From: Rubrivivax sp. | GTDB taxonomy: Bacteria; Pseudomonadota; Gammaproteobacteria; Burkholderiales; Burkholderiaceae_C | DNA: 56,798 bases | Reading direction: 5' to 3' | NCBI GenBank assembly: GCA_030680415.1 | Contig: JAUXVE010000153.1 | Span: 1 to 56,798, forward strand | Shown here: positions 21,809 through 32,989 of the stretch, in pieces | How the letters are laid out: each line of letters starts with the position of its first letter | How positions within the stretch are numbered: position 1 is the stretch's first letter | The notes under the pieces: generated by a model | Told to the model about the DNA's origin: nothing | Seen by the model: only the letters and a program-made list of their open reading frames with translations | The model's database searches: none | Position numbers and translations under genes: made by a program

Positions 21809-23536
21809 ATGGCCGTCGAGACGCTGGTTGAACCGCCGCCGTCCTCGCTGTCCGGCGTGGCGCGCGTGCTCGTCAATGCCGGCAAGCTCAGCGCCAGGAC
21901 CGCCGAGGATCTGACGAAGACGGCGCGCGAGCGCAAGAGCAGCTTCGTTTCGGCCCTCATCAACGCCGGCGCGGTGAAGTCCGACGATCTGGCGCACACG
22001 CTTGCCAGCGCACTGGCGCTGCCGCTGCTGGACCTGAATGCCGTCGACGCGCTGAAGCTGCCGCGCAACATCGTCGACCAAAAGATCGCCAGCCAGTACC
22101 AGCTGATGGTGCTGGGCAAGCGCGGCAACCGCCTGTTCATCGGTGCCGCCGACCCCACCGACCAGGAAGCGGTGGATCGCATCAAGTTCACGACCCAGCT
22201 CACGCCGGAGTGGGTGATCGTCGAATACGACAAGCTGATGCGCCAGCTCGAGGCCCAGAGCGCCAGCGCCAACGAGGTGCTGGAGTCGATGGCCAGCGCC
22301 GACTTCGATTTCGACGTCACCGACGACGACGCAGCGACGGCGGCCGAAGCGGCCGATGTCTCGACCGAGGTCGAGGACGCGCCGGTGGTGCGCTTCCTGC
22401 AGAAGATGCTCATCGACGCCATCAACATGCGCGCCTCGGACCTGCATTTCGAGCCCTACGAGTACACCTACCGCGTGCGCTTCCGCATCGACGGCGAACT
22501 GCGCGAGATCACGCAGCCGCCGGTGGCGATCAAGGAAAAGCTGGCCTCGCGCATCAAGGTCATCAGCCGCATGGACATCGCCGAAAAGCGCGTGCCGCAG
22601 GATGGCCGCATGAAGCTCAAGTTCGGCAGCAAGGCGATCGATTTCCGCGTCAGCACACTGCCCACGCTGTTCGGCGAGAAGGTCGTGATCCGTATCCTCG
22701 ACTCGTCCAGCGCCAAGCTGGGCATCGAGGCCCTCGGCTACGAGAAGATCGAAAAGGACCGGTTGATGCACGCCATCGGCCGGCCCTACGGCATGATTCT
22801 CGTCACCGGCCCCACCGGCAGCGGCAAGACGGTGTCGCTGTACACCTGCCTGAACATCCTCAACCAGCCGGGCGTCAACATCGCCACCGTCGAGGACCCG
22901 GCCGAAATCAACCTGCCGGGCATCAACCAGGTCAACGTCAACGAACGCGCCGGGCTGACCTTCGCCGCCGCGCTCAAGTCCTTCCTGCGGCAGGACCCGG
23001 ACATCATCATGGTCGGCGAAATCCGCGACCTCGAAACCGCCGACATCGCGCTGAAGGCCGCGCAGACCGGCCACCTGGTGATGAGCACGCTGCACACCAA
23101 CGACGCGCCGACGACGCTGACGCGCCTGCTCAACATGGGCGTGGCGCCGTTCAATATCGCCTCCAGCGTGCTGCTCATCACCGCGCAGCGGCTGGCGCGG
23201 CGGCTGTGCGAGAACTGCAAGAAGGCGGCCGACTACCCGCGCGACTCGCTGCTCAAGGCCGGCTTCAAGCCCGAAGACATCGACGGCAACTGGAAGCCCT
23301 ACCGCGCCGTCGGCTGTGCCAGTTGCAACAACGGTTACAAGGGCCGCGTCGGTCTTTACCAGGTGATGCCCATCACCGAGGCCATCCAGCGCATCATCCT
23401 GACCGAGGGGACGGCCCTGGACATTGCCAAGCAGGCCGAGATCGAAGGCGTGCGCGACCTGCGCCAGGCCGGCCTGGCCAAGGTGCGTGCCGGCGTGACC
23501 ACGCTCGAAGAAGTGATCACGGTCACCAACGAATAG
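21809..23536 (+). CDS. pilB: Type IV pilus assembly ATPase PilB
   Basis: The hexameric ATPase that drives pilus extension. The 575-residue protein has an N-terminal MshEN/N1 region (about 10-150) and the conserved RASDLHFEPYE motif at 208-218. Walker A GPTGSGKT (334-341), an Asp box and a His box (MSTLHTNDAPTTLTRL) follow, then the zinc-binding cysteine pairs CENC and CASC in the C-terminal part. pilC and pilD follow directly, giving the classic pilBCD order. PilS/PilR at the left edge would control the pilin gene, which is not in this window. Confidence 0.96.
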   Translation: MAVETLVEPPPSSLSGVARVLVNAGKLSARTAEDLTKTARERKSSFVSALINAGAVKSDDLAHTLASALALPLLDLNAVDALKLPRNIVDQKIASQYQLMVLGKRGNRLFIGAADPTDQEAVDRIKFTTQLTPEWVIVEYDKLMRQLEAQSASANEVLESMASADFDFDVTDDDAATAAEAADVSTEVEDAPVVRFLQKMLIDAINMRASDLHFEPYEYTYRVRFRIDGELREITQPPVAIKEKLASRIKVISRMDIAEKRVPQDGRMKLKFGSKAIDFRVSTLPTLFGEKVVIRILDSSSAKLGIEALGYEKIEKDRLMHAIGRPYGMILVTGPTGSGKTVSLYTCLNILNQPGVNIATVEDPAEINLPGINQVNVNERAGLTFAAALKSFLRQDPDIIMVGEIRDLETADIALKAAQTGHLVMSTLHTNDAPTTLTRLLNMGVAPFNIASSVLLITAQRLARRLCENCKKAADYPRDSLLKAGFKPEDIDGNWKPYRAVGCASCNNGYKGRVGLYQVMPITEAIQRIILTEGTALDIAKQAEIEGVRDLRQAGLAKVRAGVTTLEEVITVTNE

Positions 23537-23576
23537 CCACCCCGGCAACCCCACACCCCGCAAGCCCCACATATCC

Positions 23577-24797
23577 ATGGCCACAGCAGCGCTCGGCAAG
23601 AACCTCAAGGAAGCCCTCTTCGAGTGGGAAGGCAGGGACAAGAACGGCAAGGTCGTGCGCGGCGAGATGCGGGCCGGCGGCGAAGCCGCCGTCAACGCCA
23701 GCCTGCGTCGCCAGGGCATCCTCATCACCAAGGTCAAGAAACGGCGCCTCAGCGGCGGGCGTTCGATCAAGCAGAAGGACATCGCCATCTTCACGCGCCA
23801 GCTGGCGACCATGATGAAGGCCGGCGTGCCCTTGCTGCAGTCCTTCGACATCGTCGGTCGCGGCAGCACCAACCCGCGCATGACCAAGCTGCTCAGCGAC
23901 ATCCGCGCCGATGTCGAGACCGGCACCAGCCTGTCGGCGGCGTTCCGCAGGCACCCGATGCACTTCGACGCGCTGTACTGCAACCTCGTCGAGGCCGGCG
24001 AGGCCGGCGGCATCCTGGAGGCGCTGCTCGACCGGCTGGCGATCTACCAGGAAAAGACGATGGCGATCAAGAGCAAGATCAAGTCGGCGCTGATGTACCC
24101 GGTAGCCGTGCTGGTGGTGGCCTTCGTGGTGCTGACGGTGATCATGATCTTCGTCATCCCGGCCTTCGAGGAGGTGTTCCAGTCCTTCGGCGGCGAGTTG
24201 CCGACGCCCACGCTCATCGTGATCGCGATGTCGAAGTTCTTCGCCAAGTGGTGGTGGGCGATCTTCGGCCTGCTCGGCGGCGGCACCTACTTCTTCCTGG
24301 AAAGCTGGAAGCGCTCCGAGAAGGTGCAGATGGCGATGGACCGGCTGCTGCTCAAGCTGCCCATCTTCGGCGATCTGGTCCACAAGTCGGTGATCGCGCG
24401 CTGGACGCGCACCTTGTCGACGATGTTCGCCGCCGGCGTGCCGCTGGTGGAGGCGCTCGACTCGGTGGGCGGAGCCTCCGGCAACGCCGTGTACGCGCAG
24501 GCCACCGAGCAGATCCAGCGCGACGTCTCCACCGGCGCGGCATTGACCACCTCGATGGCGGCCACCGGCGTGTTCCCGACCATGGTGCTGCAGATGGCGT
24601 CGATCGGCGAGGAATCCGGCTCGCTGGACCACATGCTGGCCAAGGCGGCCGAGTTCTACGAGGACGAGGTCGACGAAATGGTCAAGGGCCTGTCCAGCCT
24701 GATGGAGCCGCTGATCATCGTCATTCTCGGCACCCTGATCGGCGGCATCGTGGTCTCGATGTACCTGCCCATCTTCAAGCTCGGCGCGGTCGTCTAG
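23577..24797 (+). CDS. pilC: Type IV pilus inner-membrane platform protein PilC
   Basis: A 406-residue polytopic protein on which PilB acts during pilus extension. It shows the two tandem T2SSF domains (about 70-195 and 275-398), with motifs IFTRQLATMMKAGVPL and WTRTLSTMFAAGVPLVEAL. There are membrane helices near 175-195, 225-245 and 375-397. It lies 40 bp after pilB and 1 bp before pilD. Confidence 0.96.
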   Translation: MATAALGKNLKEALFEWEGRDKNGKVVRGEMRAGGEAAVNASLRRQGILITKVKKRRLSGGRSIKQKDIAIFTRQLATMMKAGVPLLQSFDIVGRGSTNPRMTKLLSDIRADVETGTSLSAAFRRHPMHFDALYCNLVEAGEAGGILEALLDRLAIYQEKTMAIKSKIKSALMYPVAVLVVAFVVLTVIMIFVIPAFEEVFQSFGGELPTPTLIVIAMSKFFAKWWWAIFGLLGGGTYFFLESWKRSEKVQMAMDRLLLKLPIFGDLVHKSVIARWTRTLSTMFAAGVPLVEALDSVGGASGNAVYAQATEQIQRDVSTGAALTTSMAATGVFPTMVLQMASIGEESGSLDHMLAKAAEFYEDEVDEMVKGLSSLMEPLIIVILGTLIGGIVVSMYLPIFKLGAVV

Positions 24798-24798
24798 C

Positions 24799-25734
24799 GT
24801 GGCCGGCTTCGAGGGCCTGCTGCCCGGGCTGCTCTCGCCCTGGGCCCTGGCGCTGCTGGGGCTGGCCGTGGGCAGCTTCCTCAACGTCGTGGTGCACCGC
24901 CTGCCGCTGATGCTGGAGCGGCAGTGGTGGGGCGATGTCGCCGCGCAGCTGGCCGACGGCGACTCCTACCGGCGCGTCTTTGCGGCGGCGGCGCCGGAGC
25001 GCTACGCGCAGGCCGGCGGCGCGCTCGACAAGTCGCTCACCGCGTTGCCGCCATTGAACCTGGCACGGCCCGGGTCACGCTGCCCCCACTGTGGCCACCG
25101 CATCCGCTGGTACGAGAACCTGCCGCTGTTGAGCTGGCTGGCCCTCAAGGGCCGCTGCTCGGCCTGTGGCGTTCGCATCGCGCTGCGCTACCCGCTGGTG
25201 GAGCTCGCCACCGCCGCGCTCTTCGCTGCCGTGGCCTGGCGCGTCGGGCCGCAGCCGCAGGCGCTGCTGTGGTGCGGCGTGGTCGCGGCGCTGCTGGCGC
25301 TGGCACTGATCGACTGGGACACCACGGTGCTGCCGGACGCGATGACGCTGCCGCTGCTGTGGGCTGGCCTCGTCGCCGCGTCCTTGGGCTGGTTGCCGGA
25401 GTTGACACTCGCGCAATCGCTCGCTGGCGTGGCGGCCGGCTACCTGTCGCTGTGGTCGGTCTACTGGCTGTTCAAACTCATCACCGGCAAGGAAGGCATG
25501 GGCTACGGCGACTTCAAACTGCTCGGCGCCCTGGGCGCCTGGCTGGGCTGGCAGGCCATCCTGCCGATCGTGCTGATGGCCTCGGTGATCGGCGCCGTCG
25601 TCGGCCTGGCCATGAAGGCCGGCGGCTCGCTGCGCGAAGGGCGATTCGTCCCCTTCGGCCCCTTCCTGGCCGGTGGCGGGCTGGTGGTGATGCTGGTCGG
25701 GTTGCCCGTGGTGCTGGAGTGGATGGGCTGGTAG
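24799..25734 (+). CDS. pilD: Prepilin peptidase PilD
   Basis: An inner-membrane aspartyl protease that cleaves and N-methylates type IV prepilins. Its 311 residues include the zinc cysteines C95-x2-C98 and C120-x2-C123 in the cytoplasmic loop. The two catalytic aspartates lie in LIDWDTTVLPD (near 174) and GYGDFKLLGALGAWLG (near 236), separated by membrane helices. A GTG start follows the pilC stop after one base. The first loop before the cysteines is long (about residues 40-90). Confidence 0.96.
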   Translation: MAGFEGLLPGLLSPWALALLGLAVGSFLNVVVHRLPLMLERQWWGDVAAQLADGDSYRRVFAAAAPERYAQAGGALDKSLTALPPLNLARPGSRCPHCGHRIRWYENLPLLSWLALKGRCSACGVRIALRYPLVELATAALFAAVAWRVGPQPQALLWCGVVAALLALALIDWDTTVLPDAMTLPLLWAGLVAASLGWLPELTLAQSLAGVAAGYLSLWSVYWLFKLITGKEGMGYGDFKLLGALGAWLGWQAILPIVLMASVIGAVVGLAMKAGGSLREGRFVPFGPFLAGGGLVVMLVGLPVVLEWMGW

Positions 25735-25745
25735 AGGCCCGCGCC

Positions 25746-26366
25746 GTGCCGCGGCGCGTGGCCACGATCGGCCTCACCGGCGGCATCGGCAGCGGCAAGA
25801 GCACGGCGGCGCAGGGCCTGGTGGCCCGCGGGGCACTGCTCGTCGATACCGATGCCATCGCACGCGCGCTCACCCTGCCCAGCGGTGCCGCGATACCGGC
25901 GCTGGTGGCCGAGTTCGGCGCCGATGCGCTGGCCGCCGACGGCGCACTGGACCGCGAGAAGATGCGCCAGCGCGTCTTCGCCGACAGCTCTGCCAAGGCG
26001 CGGCTGGAAGCCATCCTGCACCCGCTGATCGGTGCCGAGGCGCGCCGCCAGGCCGCCGCCGCGGGGGCGCGGCCGGTGGTCTTCGACGTGCCGCTGCTGG
26101 CCGAGTCCGACCACTGGCGCGCGCGCGTCGACCGCGTGCTGGTGATCGACTGCGAAGAGGCGACCCAGGTCGCCCGCGTGGCGCAGCGCCCGGGCTGGAG
26201 CGAAGACGACGCCCGCCGCGTCATCGCCCGCCAGGCGCCACGCGCCGCACGCCGCGCCATCGCCGACGCCGTGATCAACAACGACGGCCTCACGCTGGCG
26301 CAACTGCACGCCGAACTGGGCGCGCTGTGGGCGCTGTGGTTCCCGCCGGCCGGCGGCGCACCGTGA
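25746..26366 (+). CDS. coaE: Dephospho-CoA kinase
   Basis: Last step of coenzyme A synthesis, phosphorylating the 3' hydroxyl of dephospho-CoA. The 206-residue P-loop kinase opens with GLTGGIGSGKST (9-20), and contains DTDAIAR and the lid segment QRPGWSEDDARRVIARQ. A GTG start 11 bp after pilD is used. The pilD-coaE-zapD-yacG order is typical of proteobacteria. Confidence 0.95.
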   Translation: MPRRVATIGLTGGIGSGKSTAAQGLVARGALLVDTDAIARALTLPSGAAIPALVAEFGADALAADGALDREKMRQRVFADSSAKARLEAILHPLIGAEARRQAAAAGARPVVFDVPLLAESDHWRARVDRVLVIDCEEATQVARVAQRPGWSEDDARRVIARQAPRAARRAIADAVINNDGLTLAQLHAELGALWALWFPPAGGAP

Positions 26367-26457
26367 CAGCGTGCAGCAGCCGCCGGAACGAGGGCTGTGG
26401 AACAATCGTCGGCGGCAGCGATCCGACCTGCCGCACTGCCCGCCACCCGAGCCCGCC

Positions 26458-27213
26458 TTGGTCCTGTACGAGTACCCCTTCAACGAGAGCATCCGCACGA
26501 TGTTGCGGCTCGAACACCTGTTCGACCGGCTGGGCCAGTTGGTGGCGCGCGAGACCGCGGTCGACCACCACTTCGCGCTGGCCACCCTGTTCGAGATCAT
26601 GGATGTGGCCTCGCGCGCCGACATCAAGAGCGACGTGCTCAAGGACCTCGAGCGCCATCGCACGCAGCTGAACAGTTATCGCGGCCACCCGGGCATCTCC
26701 GAAGCCGCGCTGGACGAGATCGTGGCCCGCATCGACCACGCTTTCGACGGCCTCAACCAGCTGCAGGGCAAGGCCGGCCAGGCGCTGGCCAGCAACGACT
26801 GGCTGATGAGCATCCGCAGCCGCATCAACATTCCCGGCGGCACCTGCGAATTCGACCTGCCGGCCTATTACGCCTGGCAGCAGTACCCGCCCGAGCGCCG
26901 GCGCGCCGACCTGCGCGGCTGGATGACGACGCTGTTGCCGCTGGCCGAGGCGCTGCAGGTGCTGCTGGGCCTGCTGCGCGAAAGCGGTACACCGCAACGC
27001 ATGGTGGCGCCCGCCGGCCATTACCAGCAGAGCCTGCAGCAGGGCAAGGTCTACCAGCTGATGCGCGTGCGGCTGGACGACAGCGACGGCGTGGTGCCCG
27101 AAATCAGCGGCCACCGGCTGCTGGTGTCGGTCCGCTTCATGCGCCCCGACGCCGACGGCCGCCTGCGCGCCACCGGCATCGACACCAATTTCGAGCTCGC
27201 GCTGTGCGCCTGA
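26458..27213 (+). CDS. zapD: Cell division protein ZapD
   Basis: ZapD crosslinks FtsZ filaments at the division ring. The 251-residue reading begins at TTG 26458 and gives the family-typical opening MVLYEYPFNESIRTMLRLEH. The body is mostly helical, followed by a C-terminal strand domain with VEISGHRLLVSVRF-like sequence. No clear ribosome-binding site precedes the TTG; an upstream GTG (26371) would add 29 residues unlike the family. The start is therefore chosen by homology. Confidence 0.88.
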   Translation: MVLYEYPFNESIRTMLRLEHLFDRLGQLVARETAVDHHFALATLFEIMDVASRADIKSDVLKDLERHRTQLNSYRGHPGISEAALDEIVARIDHAFDGLNQLQGKAGQALASNDWLMSIRSRINIPGGTCEFDLPAYYAWQQYPPERRRADLRGWMTTLLPLAEALQVLLGLLRESGTPQRMVAPAGHYQQSLQQGKVYQLMRVRLDDSDGVVPEISGHRLLVSVRFMRPDADGRLRATGIDTNFELALCA

Positions 27214-27413
27214 AGCCGGTGGACCAGACCGCCGAACGTCGCGTGCCGTGCCCGACCTGCCAGCGGCCGGCCGTGTACAGCGAGCGCAACCCCTGGCGGC
27301 CGTTCTGCAGCGCGCGCTGCCGCAGCGCCGACCTCGGCGCCTGGGCCAGCGAGCGCTTCCGCGTGCCGGCCGAGGCGCCCAGCGACGACGATGGCGCGCC
27401 GGGCAGCCACTGA
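27204..27413 (+). CDS. yacG: Zinc-binding protein YacG
   Basis: A 69-residue zinc protein of the YacG family, reported in E. coli to inhibit DNA gyrase. Zinc ligands are the CPTC pair (near 15-18) and the later CSARC, followed by the conserved RSADLGAWASE. GTG 27204 overlaps the zapD end; GTG 27219 is a second possible start five codons later. It ends the pilB-to-yacG run. Confidence 0.9.
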   Translation: MRLKPVDQTAERRVPCPTCQRPAVYSERNPWRPFCSARCRSADLGAWASERFRVPAEAPSDDDGAPGSH

Positions 27414-27499
27414 GCGCCGGCCCGATGACGGCGGCCCCCCACCCGCCGCTGCGCGCCTGTCCCACCGACGGGCCTGAGCCAAGCCGGGTGCGGCCGTTC

Positions 27500-28642
27500 A
27501 TGGACTCCAGCGCCGCCGCCGCCGTCCTGCAGGGACACATCCTCACGCCGCAGGGGTGGCTGCGGGGCTCGCTGCGACACCGCGACGGCCGCATCGACGC
27601 CATCGAAGGCGACCCGTTGGAAGAGACCACGGCGCGTGCCGGCCGGCTGCCGTGGCTGGTGCCCGGGTTCATCGACCTGCACGTGCACGGCGGCGGCGGC
27701 CACGACACGATGAGCGGCGGCGACGCCGCGGCGCGCATCGCGCGAACGCATGCGCGGCACGGCACCACGGCGTTGCTGGCGACCACGATGACGGCCCCGC
27801 AGGACGAGATCGAGACCGCCCTGCGTGCCATCGCGCCGTTCGTGGCGCAGCGGCCGCGCGGCACGGCGCGCATCCTCGGCGTGCATCTCGAGGGCCCCTA
27901 CATCAACCCCGGCAAGCTCGGTGCGCAGCCCGACTTCGCCGCCACGGCGACGCTGGCCGAGGTGCTGGCGCTGCACGCGCTGGCGCCGCTGAAGCTGATC
28001 ACCATCGCGCCCGAGCTGCCGGGGCACCTGGCGCTGATCGTGGCGCTGCGCGAGCGGGGTTTCGTGGTCCAGATCGGCCACTCGGCGGGGTCTTACGAGG
28101 ACGGCGTGGCCGCACTCGAGGCCGGGGCCAGCGGCTTCACGCACCTGTTCAACGCCATGACCGGGCTGCACCATCGCGAGCCCGGCATGGCCGGCGCGGC
28201 GCTGGCGCATGCCCGGCGCGCCGAGATCATCCCCGACCTGCTGCACGTGCACCCGGGGGCAATCCGCGTTGCGCTGCGCGCCATCCCGGGCCTGTACTGC
28301 GTCACCGACTCGACTGCCGCCGCCGGCATGCCCGACGGCGACTACCGGCTCGGCCGCCACACCGTCACCAAGTGCCTGGGCGGCGTGCGCCTGGCCGACG
28401 GCACGCTGGCCGGCAGCACGCTGACCATGGACCAGGCGCTGCGCAACCTGGTCGGCCTGGGCTTGCCGCTGGCCGAGGCCGCGCGCCGCACCTCGACGCT
28501 GGCCGCCGAGCACCTGGGCCTGGCCGACCGCGGCCGGCTGGCCGCGGGCGCCTGGGCCGACATGGTGGTGCTCGATGCCCGCCTGCAGGTCACCGCGGTG
28601 ATCGTCGAAGGAGAGTCGATTGACCTCGATGATGCGCGCTGA
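27500..28642 (+). CDS. nagA: N-acetylglucosamine-6-phosphate deacetylase
   Basis: Removes acetate from GlcNAc-6-phosphate in amino-sugar catabolism and murein recycling. The 380-residue amidohydrolase shows GFIDLHVHGGGGHDTM near 55, the metal-binding HLEGPYINPGKLGAQ, GHSAGSYEDG, HLFNAM and the catalytic DSTAAAGMPDG. An upstream in-frame ATG (27425) exists, but the sequence between is Pro/Arg-rich and not family-like. The 3' end overlaps the next gene by 23 bp. No transporter or NagC/NagR regulator is adjacent. Confidence 0.93.
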   Translation: MDSSAAAAVLQGHILTPQGWLRGSLRHRDGRIDAIEGDPLEETTARAGRLPWLVPGFIDLHVHGGGGHDTMSGGDAAARIARTHARHGTTALLATTMTAPQDEIETALRAIAPFVAQRPRGTARILGVHLEGPYINPGKLGAQPDFAATATLAEVLALHALAPLKLITIAPELPGHLALIVALRERGFVVQIGHSAGSYEDGVAALEAGASGFTHLFNAMTGLHHREPGMAGAALAHARRAEIIPDLLHVHPGAIRVALRAIPGLYCVTDSTAAAGMPDGDYRLGRHTVTKCLGGVRLADGTLAGSTLTMDQALRNLVGLGLPLAEAARRTSTLAAEHLGLADRGRLAAGAWADMVVLDARLQVTAVIVEGESIDLDDAR

Positions 28643-29657
28643 GGCGCTGCAGGCCCCGCAGGCCGTGGCACGTCTGCTGGCGGCCGACGGCGCCACCTAC
28701 AGCGCACTGGCCGCCGACCTGCAGGCCGACGAACCGCAGGCGCTGGTGACGGTGGCCCGTGGCAGCTCCGACCACGCTGCGCATTACATGGCCTACCTGG
28801 TGATGTCGCGGCTGGGGCGCCTGGTGACGTCGCTGCCGATGTCGCTGGTGACGCTGTACCCGACACGCCTGCGCTGCGCCGGCCTGGTCTCGCTGGCCTT
28901 CTCGCAATCGGGCCAGAGCCCCGACCTGGTGGCGCCGTCGCGCTTCTTCAGCGACGGCGGCGCGCGCACGGTGGCCTTTGTCAACGACACCGCCTCGCCG
29001 CTGGCCCGGGCCTGCCAGTGGGTGCTGCCGCTGCACGCCGGCCTCGAGGCCAGCGTGGCCGCGACCAAGAGCTTCATCGCGCAACTTGCGGCCGGCGCGC
29101 GGCTGGTGGCGACCTGGGAGGCCCAGGCGGGGGACGCCGTGGCATCGCTGCTGGCGGCGCTGGCGGCGCTGCCGGCGGCGCTGGATGCCGCGGCGCGTTG
29201 CGACTGGCAGGCCGCATTGCCGGTGCTCAGCGGCGCCGACCGGCTGTTCGTGATCGGCCGCGGCCCGGGCCTGGCGGTGGCGATGGAGGCCGCGCTCAAG
29301 CTCAAGGAAACCTGCGGCATGCAGGCCGAGGCCTTCTCCGGCGCCGAACTCCGCCACGGGCCGATGGCGCTGGTCGACGAAGGCTACCCGCTGCTCATCT
29401 TCGCACCGCGCGGGCCGGCGCAGGCCGGGCTGCTGGAGCTGGCGCGCGACATGCGCCAGCGCGGCGCGCGGGTTCTGCTGGCCGCGCCGGCCGGCACCGC
29501 CGGCGCCGAATTGCCGCTGGTGCCGACCGGGCACGAAGACCTGGACCCGATCGCCGCCGTGCAGTCCTTCTACCCGATGGTCGAGCAGCTCGCCCGCGAG
29601 CGCGGCCTGGACCCCGACGCGCCGCGCCACCTGGCCAAGGTCACGCGCACGCGCTGA
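28620..29657 (+). CDS. SIS-domain glucosamine-6-phosphate deaminase (NagB-II type)
   Basis: A 345-residue protein with two SIS sugar-phosphate isomerase domains (about 30-170 and 195-335) and no glutaminase domain. It is therefore not a full GlmS. Motifs include RGSSDHAAHY, SQSGQSPDLV and EAFSGAELRHGPMAL. Overlap with nagA makes a deaminase converting GlcN-6-P to fructose-6-P the best reading. The TTG at 28620 has an AAGGAG box six bases upstream; ATG 28629 is spaced too far from it. Alternative: another GlmS-like isomerase. Confidence 0.87.
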   Translation: MTSMMRAEALQAPQAVARLLAADGATYSALAADLQADEPQALVTVARGSSDHAAHYMAYLVMSRLGRLVTSLPMSLVTLYPTRLRCAGLVSLAFSQSGQSPDLVAPSRFFSDGGARTVAFVNDTASPLARACQWVLPLHAGLEASVAATKSFIAQLAAGARLVATWEAQAGDAVASLLAALAALPAALDAAARCDWQAALPVLSGADRLFVIGRGPGLAVAMEAALKLKETCGMQAEAFSGAELRHGPMALVDEGYPLLIFAPRGPAQAGLLELARDMRQRGARVLLAAPAGTAGAELPLVPTGHEDLDPIAAVQSFYPMVEQLARERGLDPDAPRHLAKVTRTR

Positions 29658-29681
29658 GTGCCGGTCGCGACGGCGGCCACC

Positions 29682-29729
29682 TCAGGCGGCGGCCAGCAGC
29701 AGCGCCGGCAGCGCCCACAGCGTCTTCAT
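29682..29729 (-). other. Signal-peptide-like 15-codon stub after the amidohydrolase gene
   Basis: An ATG overlapping the amidohydrolase stop (TGATG) opens a frame reading MKTLWALPALLLAAA and then stops. This has the charge, hydrophobic core and Ala end of a signal peptide, but no mature protein follows. It may be the start of an exported partner gene cut away when the nag genes came to lie beside it, or a chance frame. No expression evidence. Confidence 0.35.
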
Positions 29730-30592
29730 CAGGGCGCGCGCAGGTTCGGCATGGCCCCGAACAGCGCCTCGCCGTTCTTCCAGGCGATGCGCTCGGCGAC
29801 CTCGCGCGGCAGGTCGGCCAGCCACTGCCGCGACCAGCGTGCATGTTCGACCACGTAGTGCCAGCGCTCGGGCGTGTAGGTGTCGGTGCCGACCATGAAG
29901 CGGTCGGGGAATTCGAGGAACGCGGCGCGCCAGCCGTCGTCGACGCGGCCCATGATGGCGTGGTCGCTGCGGAAGGCCAGGTAGCACCACAGGTTCTTGT
30001 GCTTGCGCAGCATCTCGCGCACCTTCTCCGGCGTCTCGAAGCCGGCGTGCGCCCACAGGATGCGCGCGTCGGGGTCCTGCCTGAACTGGCGCTCGATGGC
30101 GTCGGCATCCGAATGTGAGTGCAGGAACAGCTTGTGCTCGCGGGCCAGCTGCACGACGCGCCGCACCACCGGCAGGTCGGCGTCGGCGCCGTAGACGTGG
30201 TATTCGCCGATGGCCACATAGCGGTACCGATGCAGCCGCGACTCGAGGTGGCTCACGATGCTCGGGTCGTGTACCCAGCTGCCGATCTCGCCCCGCGTGC
30301 GGTACGGACGCAGCGCGGGGAGCACGAGGTCCGGCGCCTCGGCGTAGAGCTTCTGCGTGCCTTCGTCGCTGCTGCTGGAGACCATGGCGCGTTGCAGGCC
30401 CGCCTGGCGCAGCAATGCCACGGCCTCCTTGGGTGGCAGTCGCTCCCAGGCGTCGTGGCTGTAGTGCAGGTGGGCGTCGAAGATCGGCAGTGGCGTCTGC
30501 GCGCCCGCGGGCCCGGTCAGGGCCAGCAGCAGGGCCAGCGCCGCCGCGTGGGGGGCCCGGTCATGGTGGCCAGCCGTTGAGAGCTCGGGCAT
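29729..30592 (-). CDS. Exported amidohydrolase-family protein
   Basis: A 287-residue protein with a signal peptide (about 1-31, ending GPAGAQ) and an amidohydrolase-2 TIM-barrel fold. It contains the metal-binding IFDAHLHYSHD near 38 and later histidines in HSHSD and LWAHAGFE. The closing region carries GTDTYTPERW, where the Asp would be the last metal ligand. The substrate is unknown. It runs convergent to the nag genes and starts about 90 bp from the groES promoter. Confidence 0.75.
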   Translation of the reverse strand: MPELSTAGHHDRAPHAAALALLLALTGPAGAQTPLPIFDAHLHYSHDAWERLPPKEAVALLRQAGLQRAMVSSSSDEGTQKLYAEAPDLVLPALRPYRTRGEIGSWVHDPSIVSHLESRLHRYRYVAIGEYHVYGADADLPVVRRVVQLAREHKLFLHSHSDADAIERQFRQDPDARILWAHAGFETPEKVREMLRKHKNLWCYLAFRSDHAIMGRVDDGWRAAFLEFPDRFMVGTDTYTPERWHYVVEHARWSRQWLADLPREVAERIAWKNGEALFGAMPNLRAP

Positions 30593-30679
30593 CGGCGCTC
30601 CTCTTCCATGCGTTGCGGCTGGATCTTAGCTACGGTTCGCCGGCCCCGCCCGAAGCGATGCCTTTCGCGATGAGTGCCC

Positions 30680-30707
30680 TTGAACTGTCGCCGACGGCCC
30701 CTATAAT
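30680..30707 (+). promoter_or_regulatory. Sigma70 promoter of groES-groEL
   Basis: A -35 box TTGAAC (30680-30685), 16-bp spacer and perfect -10 TATAAT (30702-30707) are seen. The predicted start of transcription (about 30714) is at the left edge of the CIRCE operator. Confidence 0.8.
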
Positions 30708-30714
30708 GCTTCTG

Positions 30715-30741
30715 CTAGCACTCGCAAGTGTTGAGTGCTAA
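30715..30741 (+). promoter_or_regulatory. CIRCE operator (HrcA binding site)
   Basis: The inverted repeat reads CTAGCACTC, nine spacer bases, then GAGTGCTAA. It differs from the consensus TTAGCACTC-N9-GAGTGCTAA at one base only. HrcA bound here would block transcription of groES-groEL until GroEL is titrated by unfolded protein. hrcA itself is not in the window. Confidence 0.95.
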
Positions 30742-30844
30742 CAGTCGGTTTTGACGCCAATGCGTCGCCGGCCGTCGCATGTCAGTGGGGACCAACTTCC
30801 GTTGATCCTTGCAGTGTGCCTACATCGACCCCCAAGGAGATCCT

Positions 30845-32819
<1,975 letters not shown>

Positions 32820-32919
32820 GTTCATGGGGGGGGCGGCGTCGCTGCCCCCGTCGCCCGAGCGCTTGCATCCGTCAGGCGCCCGGCGCCCGCGCATTAAGGC
32901 GCGGGATGTCGCGATTCCG

Positions 32920-32950
32920 AAGGCCTGCGTAACGAACGCAGGCCTTTTTT
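32920..32950 (+). terminator. Intrinsic terminator of groES-groEL
   Basis: An 11-bp stem (AAGGCCTGCGT/ACGCAGGCCTT) with a 5-nt loop is followed by a run of six T. It is about 100 bp after the groEL stop. Confidence 0.92.
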
Positions 32951-32989
32951 CATTGATTGCCGCACCCGGACTGGGCTACGCTCGTGCCC

